NCBI GenBank assembly: GCA_031253835.1
Contig: JAIRVP010000035.1
Span: forward strand, 1 to 64,000
Source: Burkholderia sp.
Lineage (GTDB): Bacteria; Pseudomonadota; Gammaproteobacteria; Burkholderiales; Burkholderiaceae
Reading direction: 5' to 3'
Length of the DNA stretch: 64,000 bases
Part shown: one piece after another, positions 26,768-36,354 of the stretch
Layout: the number at the start of each line of letters is the position of its first letter
Position numbering within the stretch: position 1 is the first letter of the stretch
Notes under the pieces: generated by a model
What the model saw: only the letters and a program-made list of their open reading frames with translations
Databases searched by the model: none
Told to the model about the DNA's origin: nothing
Made by a program: the position numbers and the translations under genes

Positions 26768-27516
26768 ACGGCGGTGACGGCGCGTGCCGCCGGCGCGCGC
26801 AGATCGGTGTGATGTTCGGCCTGTGGGCCCTGTGTCTCGCGGCGGCCGCGCAGGGCGCGCCGCAAGCGAAGCCCGATCCGTCGCGCGAGACGCAATCGGC
26901 GGTCGCCGACTACAACGCCGGCGACTTTCGCGCGGCGCTGGTGCAGTTCCACGACGCGGCCGAGCGCGGCGATCGTCTCGCGCAATTCAACTACGCGATG
27001 ATGCTGCTGACGGGCGAAGGCGTGACCGCGAACGTCGACGAAGGGTTGCGCTGGCTGAAGCGCGCGGCCGACGCGAACATGTCGCATGCGCAGTACGTGT
27101 ACGGCCGGATGTTCGACGACGGCGAGTTCGTCGCGCGCAATCCGGCCGAAGCGCACCGCTGGTTCCTGCGCGCGGCGAAGCAGGGGCACGTGCAGGCCGA
27201 GCTGTCGCTCGCGAACCAGTTCCTCGACGGGCGCGGCACGCCGCGCGACAACCGGCAGGCGTTCGCGTGGTACAAGCAGGCTGCCGACGCCGGCGAGCCA
27301 ACCGCGCAGTACGTGACCGCGTCGTTCTACGAGCGCGGCGGCGACGGCGTCGAGCAGAACCTGAACATCGCGCGGGCCTATTACGCGGCGGCGGCCGCGC
27401 AGGGCGACGAGACGGCCGGGCTGAAATTCAAGGAGCTGAGCGCGCGGCTGAAGTCGCAGGGGCCGGCATCGGGCAGCGGGGCGGAGCCGGGCGGCGCGCA
27501 CGTGCCGCCGCAGTGA
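26764..27516 (+). CDS. Secreted Sel1/TPR repeat protein
   Basis: This 250-residue protein has an N-terminal signal sequence (hydrophobic about 13-30, ending near AQGAP). At least four Sel1-like repeats of about 36 residues follow, for example AQFNYAMMLLTGEGV, AQYVYGRMFDDGEFV and AELSLANQFLDGRGT. It is probably periplasmic and a protein-interaction scaffold. It overlaps the aldolase gene by 4 bp. The partner is unknown. Confidence 0.82.
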   Translation: MNGGDGACRRRAQIGVMFGLWALCLAAAAQGAPQAKPDPSRETQSAVADYNAGDFRAALVQFHDAAERGDRLAQFNYAMMLLTGEGVTANVDEGLRWLKRAADANMSHAQYVYGRMFDDGEFVARNPAEAHRWFLRAAKQGHVQAELSLANQFLDGRGTPRDNRQAFAWYKQAADAGEPTAQYVTASFYERGGDGVEQNLNIARAYYAAAAAQGDETAGLKFKELSARLKSQGPASGSGAEPGGAHVPPQ

Positions 27517-27546
27517 GGGCGCGGCGCTCAATCGGCTGCCCCATGA

Positions 27547-27572
27547 AAAACGGCGCCCCGGGGCGCCGTTTT
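27547..27572. terminator. Bidirectional terminator between the Sel1 gene and rodA
   Basis: A perfect 26-bp palindrome with A4 and T4 ends (27547-27559 and 27560-27572) lies between converging genes. Confidence 0.85.
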
Positions 27573-27598
27573 CCTTGACTGCGGGGCAGGCCGCGCGG

Positions 27599-28747
27599 TC
27601 AGCTCTTCATCAGCCGCCGCTGCCGCCCGACGCTCATGATCATCCCGATCGCGATGCCGAGCGTCGTGAGCGCGGTGCCGCCGTAACTCATGAACGGCAG
27701 CGGCACGCCGACGACCGGCAACACGCCGCTCACCATCCCGATGTTGACGAACGCATAGACGAAGAACGCGAGCGTGAGCGAGCCCGCGAGCAGGCGGCCG
27801 AATAGCGTCGCGCCCTGCGCGGCGATGTAGAGCCCGCGCGCGATCAGCGCCATGTACAGCGTCAGCAGCACGAGCCCGCCGGCGAGCCCCCATTCCTCCG
27901 AGAACACCGCGAAGATGAAGTCGGTGTGCTTTTCCGGAATGAATTCGAGGTGGGCCTGCGTGCCTTTCAGGTAGCCCTTGCCGAGCACGCCGCCCGAGCC
28001 GATCGCGATCACGGCCTGGATCGTGTGGAAGCCCTTGCCGAGCGGATCGGACGTCGGGTCGAGCAGCGTACACACGCGGTGCTTCTGATAGTCGTGCATC
28101 AGCGGCCACTGCACTTCGGGCTGGCAGATGCGCTCCTCGAACACCGCGATCGAGCCGACCGCGATCACGCCCGCGACGAGCACCGGCACGATCAGCTTGA
28201 ACGACAGGCCGGCGAGGTAGATCACGAAGAAGCCGGCCGCGAACACGAGCAGGCCCGTGCCGAGGTCGGGCTGCTTCGCGATCAGCCCGACCGGCACCAG
28301 CAGGATCCCGAACGCGGCAATGAAGTCGTACCAGCGCAGCCCGCCTTCGCGGCGCTGGTAGTACCACGCGAGCATCAGTGGCGTCGCGATCTTGAGGATT
28401 TCGGACGGCTGGATCACGACGCCGACGTTCAGCCAGCGCTTCGCCCCCTTCTTGGTCATCCCGAACAGCGCGACGGCGATCAGCAGCGCGACCCCGAACG
28501 TATAGAGCGGGACCGCGAAGCGCATCAGCGTGGTCGGCGGGATGTTGGCGATCACCCACATCAGCACGAACGTCAGCAGGATGTTGCGCAATTGATCCTC
28601 GACGCGGCCCGGCATGTCGATCGCCGCGCTGTACAGCGTGACGATGCCGACGCACAGCAGCAGGAACACGATGAGGGCGAGCGGGCGGTCGAAGCCCGCG
28701 AACATCTGCTTGATCTTGTCGAGCCAGGCGCGCTTGTCGAATTGCAT
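27599..28747 (-). CDS. rodA: Rod-shape peptidoglycan glycosyltransferase RodA
   Basis: This 382-residue SEDS-family integral membrane enzyme polymerises glycan strands during elongation. It has about ten transmembrane helices and the conserved segments KPLIMLAW-like ATPLMLAWYY, KQPDLGTGLLV and FIFAVFSEEWGL. The C-terminal VGVPLPFMSYGGTALT is also typical. The ATG at 28747 lies 11 bp after the mrdA stop. It pairs with PBP2 encoded by mrdA, and the two close the mre-mrd operon. Confidence 0.95.
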   Translation of the reverse strand: MQFDKRAWLDKIKQMFAGFDRPLALIVFLLLCVGIVTLYSAAIDMPGRVEDQLRNILLTFVLMWVIANIPPTTLMRFAVPLYTFGVALLIAVALFGMTKKGAKRWLNVGVVIQPSEILKIATPLMLAWYYQRREGGLRWYDFIAAFGILLVPVGLIAKQPDLGTGLLVFAAGFFVIYLAGLSFKLIVPVLVAGVIAVGSIAVFEERICQPEVQWPLMHDYQKHRVCTLLDPTSDPLGKGFHTIQAVIAIGSGGVLGKGYLKGTQAHLEFIPEKHTDFIFAVFSEEWGLAGGLVLLTLYMALIARGLYIAAQGATLFGRLLAGSLTLAFFVYAFVNIGMVSGVLPVVGVPLPFMSYGGTALTTLGIAIGMIMSVGRQRRLMKS

Positions 28748-28758
28748 GCCTTTCTCCG

Positions 28759-31044
28759 TTAATGAGCGGTGCCGGCGTCCGCCGCTTTCGCGGGGGCCGT
28801 CGCACGGTGGTTGTCGTCCCGCGGCGTGGCGACGAGCGGCTGCGCGTCGCTGGCGGGGCGGCGCGGCCGGTGCGGGCGCCGGATCGGCGGCAGGCTCGCG
28901 GCCCGCGGCGCCGCGGCGCTCGCGTCGGCCGGCTGGGCCGCGCTGGCGGCTGCTGCGTCCGATGCGGCGGCCGCCGACGCAGCCGATGCCGCATCCGCCG
29001 CGCTGGCCGCGGTCGGCACGACCGGTTGCGGCAGCGCCGTGAAGCCGGTCGCGACGGCGGCGGGCTTGTTCGCGTCGCCGATCACCGGTGCGCTGATGGG
29101 TTCGGTCGCCGACGCGGCGGCCGCCACGGCCGCGGCCTCGTTCTTCGGGTTCAGGCGGTCGATCAGGTAGTAGTCGAGCACGCGGCGCGCGATCGGGCCT
29201 GCGGCCTGCGCGCCCCAGCCGCCGTTCTCGACGACCAGCGCGACGGCGATCTGCGGGTGGTCGACCGGCGCGTACGCGATGAACAGCGCGTGGTCGCGCA
29301 GGTGCTCGGCGAGCAGGTGGCCCTTGTAGTTCGAGCCCTGCAGCGAGAACACCTGCGCGGTACCGGTCTTGCCGGCCGCGAGGTACGGCGCGCCGCGGAA
29401 CACCTTGTACGCGGTGCCGGACGGGTTCTCGATCACGTTCTCCATCCCGCGCTTCACGACGTCGATGTCGCCCTGCTTGAGCGGGATCACTTCGCTTTCC
29501 TTCGGCACGGTCAGGTGGCGCCCGCGCGTGATCGGATCCTCGACTTCCTTCACGAGGTGGGGCTTCATCACGACGCCGTTGTTCGCGAGCGTCGCGGTCG
29601 CGTGCGCGAGCTGCAGGATCGTGAACGAGTTGTAGCCCTGGCCGATCCCGAGGCTGATCGTCTCGCCGTCGAACCACTTCTGCTGCGCGGCCTTCTTGAA
29701 CGCCTTCTTCTTCCAGTCGGTCGACGGCAGGATCCCGCGCGCCTCGCCCTGGATGTCGATGCCGGTGATCTGGCCGAAGCCGAACGGCTTCATGAAGTTC
29801 GCGATCGAGTTCACGCCGAGGTCGCGCGCGAGCATGTAGAAGTAGGTGTCGTTCGACACCATGATCGCCTTGTTCATGTCGACCCAGCCCTGGCCGGAAC
29901 GCACGTCGTTGCGGAACGTGTGGCCGCCGAACGTGAAGTAGCCGGGATCCTGGAAGCCCCAGCCCGGCGTGCGCTTGCCGAGCGTCAGGCCCGCGAGCGC
30001 CATGAACGGCTTGTACGTCGAGCCCGGCGGGTAGGTGCCGTGCAGCGGGCGGTTCAGGAGCGGCTTGTCGGGCGAGTTGTTCAGCTCGTCCCAGGTCTGC
30101 TGGTCGATGCCGTCGACGAACGAGTTCGGGTCGAAGCTCGGCGACGACACGAACGCGAGCACGTCGCCCGTCTTCGGCTCGATCGCGACGAGCGCGCCGC
30201 GCTTGCCGGCGAACGCCTGCTCGGCGACCTGCTGCAGCGCGATGTCGAGCGACAGCACGAGGTTGTTGCCGGGCGTCGCCTGCGTGCGCGACAGCGTGCG
30301 CACCGGCCGGCCGCCGGCCGTCACCTCGACTTCCTCGAAGCCCGTCAGCCCGTGCAGCTCGGTTTCGTAGCTCTGCTCGACGCCGATCTTGCCGATGTAG
30401 TCGGTGCCCTTGTAGTTGTTCGCGTCGCGGCGCGGATCGTAGTTTTCCTGATCGCTGTCGTTGTCGTCGCTCATCGCGTCGATGCGATCCTGGTCGCGCT
30501 TCGAGATCCGGCCGATGTAGCCGATCACGTGCGCGGCCGTCATGCCGAGCGGGTACTGGCGGAACAGCCGCGCGCGCACGTCGACGCCGGGGAACCGGAA
30601 GCGCTGCGCGGTGAAGCGCGCGACTTCCGCGTCGGTGAGCCGCGTGCGGATCGGCAGGCTCTCGAAGTTCTTCGAGTCTTCCTGCAGCTTCTTGAAGCGG
30701 CGGCGGTCGCGGGCGTCGATCGGGATGATCTCGGACAGCTTGTCGATCGTGTTGTCGAGCGTGTCGTCGAGCTTCGACGGCGTGATCTCGAGCGTGTACG
30801 CCGAATAGTTCTTCGCAAGGATCACGCCGTTGCGGTCGGTGATGATCCCGCGGTTCGGCACGATCGGTGCGACCGAGATGCGGTTTTCCTCGGCCTGCAG
30901 CGCGTATTTGCCGTGCTGCATCAACTGCAGGTAGAAGAAGCGGCTCGCGAGCAGCCCGAAGCAGACGAACACGAACACGCCCGCCGCCGCGACGCGCAGG
31001 CGGAACTTCGAGAGCTGCTGTTGGGTGTCGTTGAATTCGGTCAT
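28759..31044 (-). CDS. mrdA: Penicillin-binding protein 2 with Ala-rich tail
   Basis: This 761-residue class B PBP crosslinks peptidoglycan in the elongasome. One N-terminal membrane helix (about 17-40) is followed by the pedestal domain and the transpeptidase domain with nucleophile Ser342 in GSTYK, SND in VSNDTYF and KTGTAQ. E. coli PBP2 has 633 residues. Here about 130 extra residues after 630 form an Ala/Pro/Ser-rich, low-complexity tail with a basic patch. It lies in the elongation operon between mreD and rodA. Confidence 0.95.
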   Translation of the reverse strand: MTEFNDTQQQLSKFRLRVAAAGVFVFVCFGLLASRFFYLQLMQHGKYALQAEENRISVAPIVPNRGIITDRNGVILAKNYSAYTLEITPSKLDDTLDNTIDKLSEIIPIDARDRRRFKKLQEDSKNFESLPIRTRLTDAEVARFTAQRFRFPGVDVRARLFRQYPLGMTAAHVIGYIGRISKRDQDRIDAMSDDNDSDQENYDPRRDANNYKGTDYIGKIGVEQSYETELHGLTGFEEVEVTAGGRPVRTLSRTQATPGNNLVLSLDIALQQVAEQAFAGKRGALVAIEPKTGDVLAFVSSPSFDPNSFVDGIDQQTWDELNNSPDKPLLNRPLHGTYPPGSTYKPFMALAGLTLGKRTPGWGFQDPGYFTFGGHTFRNDVRSGQGWVDMNKAIMVSNDTYFYMLARDLGVNSIANFMKPFGFGQITGIDIQGEARGILPSTDWKKKAFKKAAQQKWFDGETISLGIGQGYNSFTILQLAHATATLANNGVVMKPHLVKEVEDPITRGRHLTVPKESEVIPLKQGDIDVVKRGMENVIENPSGTAYKVFRGAPYLAAGKTGTAQVFSLQGSNYKGHLLAEHLRDHALFIAYAPVDHPQIAVALVVENGGWGAQAAGPIARRVLDYYLIDRLNPKNEAAAVAAAASATEPISAPVIGDANKPAAVATGFTALPQPVVPTAASAADAASAASAAAASDAAAASAAQPADASAAAPRAASLPPIRRPHRPRRPASDAQPLVATPRDDNHRATAPAKAADAGTAH

Positions 31045-31138
31045 GCGGTTAGGGGCGATCTGTCCCGCGCGGGCGGGCGAGGTGCCGCCCCTGGGCGCAA
31101 TGGGCGTGGGGGCGGCGGGTATTCACGGTCGGTCCGGC

Positions 31139-31651
31139 TCAGATGGGGCGCGTATCGTCCGGATCGACCGGGCGGCGTTGCGGCATCAGCAGCAGGTGGC
31201 TCGCGATCGGCCACAGCGCGGCTTCGACGAAGCCGTCGACGAGGTAGCGCCAGCCGGGGAACGCGGCGCCCATCACGAGGCGGATCACGAACGGCACGAG
31301 CTGCGCGACCACGAGCAGCGGCGTGACATACAGCACCTGCACGCCGATCGGCATCCACAGCACGCGGCGGTGGATCGTGATCGCGCCGTACGACAGCAGC
31401 GTATACGCGAGCGCATGCTCGCCGAGCAGCCCAGCGTCATGCACGTCCATCAGGATGCCGAGCGCGAACGCGACGCCCATCCCGACCTTGCGCGGCTGGT
31501 GGATGTTCCAGAACAGCAGCACGAGCGCGACGAAGTCGGGCACGCCGGGCAGGCGGCCCCACGGCATCAGGTTCAGCAGGAACGCGGCGGCGAGGCTGAA
31601 GACGATGAAGTACGGATTGACCGGCTGCAGGATGTATTGCGGGCGGTTCAT
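31139..31651 (-). CDS. mreD: Rod shape-determining protein MreD
   Basis: This 170-residue inner-membrane protein has about five hydrophobic helices. The conserved PDFVALVLLFW segment and the DVHDAGLLGEHALAY loop fit MreD. It starts at ATG 31651, overlapping the mreC stop by 4 bp, so the two are translationally coupled. It acts with MreC and RodA/PBP2 in the elongasome. Confidence 0.93.
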   Translation of the reverse strand: MNRPQYILQPVNPYFIVFSLAAAFLLNLMPWGRLPGVPDFVALVLLFWNIHQPRKVGMGVAFALGILMDVHDAGLLGEHALAYTLLSYGAITIHRRVLWMPIGVQVLYVTPLLVVAQLVPFVIRLVMGAAFPGWRYLVDGFVEAALWPIASHLLLMPQRRPVDPDDTRPI

Positions 31652-32706
31652 CGCTGGGCTCCTGGTTGCCCGGTCGCGGGCTTCGCGGGCGCGGTGGCCG
31701 GCTTGGCCGGGGCGGCGGGCGCCGCCGGCGCAGGCTTCGCTGCGGGCTGGGCCGCGGCGGCCGGCTTCGCGTCGGCCTTCTCGGCCTTCTCGCCCTTGGC
31801 GGCTTTCGCGCCCTTCTTGCCCTTCGCGTTCTTGTCGGCGGCCGGATCGGGCTCGGCCGGGCGCGGCGGGATGTCGTTCTGGTAGTGCAGCACGAGCATC
31901 TGGCGCGCGCCGCGCACGGCGGCGATCGGCGCGCAGGTCACGCGCGCGAAGGCGGTATCGGCGAGCTTGTCGACGCGCGCGACCTTCGCGACCGGCAGGC
32001 CGGGCGGATAGACGCCGTCGAGGCCGCTCGTGACGAGCTCGTCGCCGGCGACGAGATCCGCGCTCGTCGGCACGAAGCGCAGGTCGAGCGAATCGCCCTT
32101 CGGCGTGCCGTAGATCACGCTGCGCAGGCCGGTGCGCAGCACCTGCACGGGAATCGCGAGATCGCGGTCGGTGACCAGCGTGACTTCGGCCTGCAGCGGG
32201 AACACGCGCGTGACCTGGCCAATCACGCCGTCTTCGCTGACGACGGGCGAGCCGTTCTGGATGCCCTGCTGCGAACCTTGCCCGATCACGATCTTCTGCG
32301 TGAACGGATCGCTGGTGTCGTACTGGATCTCGACCGGCGTCGCTTGCGTCGCGATGTGCTGGCGCAGCTCGAGCACCGCGCGCAGGTGTGCGTTTTCCTG
32401 CGTGAGCACGGCGGCCTGGTTGGCCTGCGTGGACAGCTGCAGGTTGCGTTTGCGGAGATCGTCGTTCTCGTGGCGCAGCGACGCGCCGGTGACGGCGATG
32501 TCGGCCGCGCCCATGAACAGGTCGCGCGGCACGAGCGCCGCGCGCTGCAGCGGATAGAGCACGGTGCCGAGCACGCCGCGCACGATTTCGAGCGTGCTGA
32601 AGCGCGCGTCCGACACGAGGAGCGCGATGGCGAGGGCGACGAAGAAGATGAGCCGCGCGAGCGCGGGCGGACCTTGCTTGAAGAGGGGCGGCGGACTGTA
32701 TTCCAT
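31648..32706 (-). CDS. mreC: Rod shape-determining protein MreC with Lys/Ala-rich tail
   Basis: This 352-residue protein has a single N-terminal membrane helix (about 17-36), a coiled coil (about 70-110, including ENDDLRKRNLQLSTQ) and the periplasmic beta domain with DGVIGQVTRV and GDELVTSGLDGVYPPGLPVAKV. A low-complexity tail of about 76 residues follows residue 276, rich in Lys, Ala and Pro. It links MreB to PBP2. It is separated from mreB by the nested inverted-repeat region. Confidence 0.93.
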   Translation of the reverse strand: MEYSPPPLFKQGPPALARLIFFVALAIALLVSDARFSTLEIVRGVLGTVLYPLQRAALVPRDLFMGAADIAVTGASLRHENDDLRKRNLQLSTQANQAAVLTQENAHLRAVLELRQHIATQATPVEIQYDTSDPFTQKIVIGQGSQQGIQNGSPVVSEDGVIGQVTRVFPLQAEVTLVTDRDLAIPVQVLRTGLRSVIYGTPKGDSLDLRFVPTSADLVAGDELVTSGLDGVYPPGLPVAKVARVDKLADTAFARVTCAPIAAVRGARQMLVLHYQNDIPPRPAEPDPAADKNAKGKKGAKAAKGEKAEKADAKPAAAAQPAAKPAPAAPAAPAKPATAPAKPATGQPGAQR

Positions 32707-33079
32707 GGTCGGCGCCGGGCGCGTGTGATCGGTTAAATGATGCTCAGACGCGCAAACGGCGCGGCGGTTCGTTCTGAACGAGCGATCCGGCCACGCCGCG
32801 GGTGCGTCATGTCAAGAAAACTGGGGGGCTGCTTTCCCATGAAACGTGCGTGCGTTGCCCCGAAACGGGCCGCTCGCAAGGAGCATGACGCAGCGAGCGG
32901 CCCGTTTCGGGGCAACCCCAAATTCAAAATGCATTCCACGGGAATGCCCGAAATCGGCCGCATGGCGGCGTCGTTCGTCGCTTGTTTGGCGCGGCCAAAC
33001 GGCGCTCCTCACTTCTTGCCCTGCGACCGATTTCGGGCATTCGCACGTACGTTTCATGGGAAAACAGCCCCCTGGACGA
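32707..33079. other. Non-coding region between mreB and mreC holding nested repeats
   Basis: This 373-bp gap interrupts an otherwise tightly packed operon. Most of it (32821-33075) is the nested inverted-repeat element listed next. The remainder up to mreC includes a TTGACA-like box on the minus strand (32810-32815), but no matching -10. No protein-coding potential is convincing; short frames on both strands mirror one another because of the repeats. Confidence 0.7.
32821..33075 (-). repeat. Nested inverted-repeat element, possible MITE or structured RNA
   Basis: Outer arms 32821-32853 and 33043-33075 match at 29 of 33 positions in inverted orientation. Inside lies a perfect 24-bp hairpin (32854-32877 with 32893-32916, 15-nt loop). 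A second, longer hairpin has arms 32942-32962 and 33022-33042 with one mismatch. The latter encloses a 7-bp hairpin (32984-32990 with 32994-33000). The inner arms of both hairpins share a GCCCGAAA-nCGG-like core, as if one unit had been duplicated. The right end lies 4 bp from the mreB stop codon. The whole would fold as a three-way junction in the mreB-mreC transcript. Confidence 0.8.
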
Positions 33080-34123
<1,044 letters not shown>

Positions 34124-34490
34124 TCAGAATCCTGTTTCGCTCTGGGCCGGCCCTGCATAGCGAGCGCTGAGGGCGGCAGCGGAAAAAATAACAGCCTCGG
34201 GAAGCGTGGCGGAAGCGGCCGCCGCGGCGCACGAAGCTGCGAGTGATGTCTACCGGGGATCGCACGAAGCACGCACGGCTTGCCGAAGTAGGGCGAAACG
34301 GTGCGGGAAAAGGCTGCCGGGTTTGGGTCGAACGCGTAATGATACCTTATAATTTCACGGTATTTGAATCGAAACGGGCGGTATTTTTGCCGCTTCGGCC
34401 CCGATTTTTGAGGGTGGGATCGCACCCTCCAACCCCCCGCCGCAGTGCTGCTTTTGATGCGCTGCGCAGCCTTGTTTTTCCGGTGATCGC
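34124..34490. other. Divergent promoter region between mreB and gatC
   Basis: This 367-bp gap has an AT-rich core near 34330-34380 within GC-rich flanks. It contains the TATAAT box listed separately and a small hairpin GAGGGTG/CACCCTC near 34408-34428 in the gatC leader. No gene is seen. Confidence 0.6.
34323..34353 (+). promoter_or_regulatory. Candidate gatC promoter
   Basis: A perfect TATAAT at 34348-34353 lies 19 bp after a weak TTGGGT (34323-34328). Short arms ATACC (34342-34346) and GGTAT (34359-34363) flank the -10. The expected leader is about 130 nt. Confidence 0.45.
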
Positions 34491-34790
34491 ATGGCCCTGA
34501 CCCTGACCGATGTGAAACGCATCGCGCACCTGGCGCGACTCGAAATGGCCGACGCCGACGCCGAGCACATGCTCGGCCAGCTCAATGAATTCTTCGGCCT
34601 CGTCGAGCAGATGCAGGCGGTCGATACCGCCGGCATCGCGCCGCTCGCCCACCCGATCGAACAGATCCAGGAAGTCGCGCAGCGCCTGCGCGACGACGCC
34701 GTGACGGAAGTCGTCAATCGCGACGACAACCAGCGTCCGGCGCCGGCCGTCCAGGACGGCCTCTATCTCGTGCCGAAGGTGATCGAGTAA
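34491..34790 (+). CDS. gatC: Asp/Glu-tRNA amidotransferase subunit C
   Basis: This 99-residue protein stabilises the GatA-GatB interface of the amidotransferase that makes Gln-tRNA or Asn-tRNA from mischarged precursors. [17 protein letters not shown] and the C-terminal [12 protein letters not shown] are typical. It is first in gatC-gatA-gatB. Confidence 0.95.
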
Positions 34791-34859
34791 GCATTCGATG
34801 ACAAGCGCGCCGGCCGCCCGGCGCCGCGCGCCACCCAGAATTCCCAGGAAAACCACTCA

Positions 34860-36350
34860 ATGCACGCAAAAAGCCTGACCGAACTGCGCGCCGCGCTCGC
34901 CGCCAAGGAATGCTCGGCCGTCGAGCTCGCGCAGCACTACCTGAAACGGATCGACGCCGCACGCGACCTGAACGCGTTCGTCCACGTCGACGCCGATCTG
35001 ACCCTCGCGCAGGCGAAAGCCGCCGACGCGGAGCTCGCGCGCGGCGCGGGCGGCGCGCTCACGGGCCTGCCGATCGCGCACAAGGACGTCTTCGTCACGC
35101 GCGGCTGGCGCTCGACCGCCGGCTCGAAGATGCTCGCGAACTACGAGAGTCCGTTCGACGCGACCGTCGTCGCCCGCCTGCAGGCGGCCGGCATGGTCAC
35201 GCTCGGCAAGACCAACATGGACGAGTTCGCGATGGGCTCGTCGAACGAGAATTCCGCGTTCGGCGCGGTGAAGAACCCGTGGGACACGAACGCCGTGCCG
35301 GGCGGCAGCTCGGGCGGCAGCTCGGCCGCCGTCGCCGCGCGCCTCGCGCCGGCCGCGACCGGCACCGACACCGGCGGCTCGATCCGCCAGCCCGCGTCGT
35401 TCGCGGGCGTGACGGGCATCAAGCCGACCTACGGCCGCGTGTCGCGCTACGGGATGATCGCGTTCGCGTCGTCGCTCGACCAGGGCGGCCCGATGGCGCA
35501 GAGCGCGTCCGACTGCGCGCTGCTGCTGAACGCGATGGCCGGCTTCGACGAGCGCGACTCGACGAGCCTCGAGCGCGACGACGAGGATTTCACGCGCCAC
35601 CTCGGCCAGCCGTGGGCGGCCGGCAACGACGCGGGCAAGCCGCTCGCGGGCCTGCGCATCGGCTTGCCGAACGAGTATTTCGGCGAGGGCCTCGCCGACG
35701 ACGTGCGCGCGACCATCGACGCGGCGCTGAAGCAGTATGAAGCGCTCGGCGCGACGCTCGTGCCGGTGTCGCTGCCGAAGACGGAACTGTCGATCCCCGT
35801 GTACTACGTGATCGCGCCGGCGGAAGCGTCGTCGAACCTGTCGCGTTTCGACGGCGTGCGCTTCGGCCACCGCGCCGCGCAGTACGGCGACCTGCTCGAC
35901 ATGTACAAGAAGTCGCGCGCCGAAGGCTTCGGCCCCGAGGTGAAGCGCCGCATCCTGGTCGGCGCGTACGTGCTGTCGCACGGCTACTACGACGCGTACT
36001 ACCTGCAGGCGCAGAAGATCCGCCGCATCATCGCGAACGATTTCCAGGAAGCGTTCCAGTCCTGCGACGTGATCATGGGCCCGGCATCGCCGACGGTCGC
36101 ATGGGATCTCGGCGCGAAGGGCGACGATCCGGTGCAGATGTATCTCGCGGATATCTACACGCTGTCGGTGAGCCTCGCGGGCCTGCCCGGCATGAGCGTG
36201 CCGTGCGGCTTCGGTGCGGGCGCGAACGCGAAGCGCCCGGTCGGCCTGCAGATCATCGGCAACTATTTCAACGAAGCCCGGATGCTGCAGGTCGCCGACG
36301 CGTTCCAGCGCGCGACCGACTGGCACAAGCAAGTTCCGGCAGGGGTGTAA
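34860..36350 (+). CDS. gatA: Asp/Glu-tRNA amidotransferase subunit A
   Basis: This 496-residue amidase-signature enzyme releases ammonia from glutamine for transfer to misacylated tRNA. The Ser-cisSer-Lys triad is visible: Lys in IAHKDVFVT, then [14 protein letters not shown] with the cis-Ser, and the nucleophilic Ser in [12 protein letters not shown]. It is the second gene of the gatCAB operon and is separated from gatB by 4 bp. Confidence 0.97.
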   Translation: MHAKSLTELRAALAAKECSAVELAQHYLKRIDAARDLNAFVHVDADLTLAQAKAADAELARGAGGALTGLPIAHKDVFVTRGWRSTAGSKMLANYESPFDATVVARLQAAGMVTLGKTNMDEFAMGSSNENSAFGAVKNPWDTNAVPGGSSGGSSAAVAARLAPAATGTDTGGSIRQPASFAGVTGIKPTYGRVSRYGMIAFASSLDQGGPMAQSASDCALLLNAMAGFDERDSTSLERDDEDFTRHLGQPWAAGNDAGKPLAGLRIGLPNEYFGEGLADDVRATIDAALKQYEALGATLVPVSLPKTELSIPVYYVIAPAEASSNLSRFDGVRFGHRAAQYGDLLDMYKKSRAEGFGPEVKRRILVGAYVLSHGYYDAYYLQAQKIRRIIANDFQEAFQSCDVIMGPASPTVAWDLGAKGDDPVQMYLADIYTLSVSLAGLPGMSVPCGFGAGANAKRPVGLQIIGNYFNEARMLQVADAFQRATDWHKQVPAGV

Positions 36351-36354
36351 GCAT

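Noticed and set aside
32810..32815. TTGACA on the minus strand as an mreC promoter
   Set aside because: No acceptable -10 lies 15-19 bp downstream, so I do not call a promoter.
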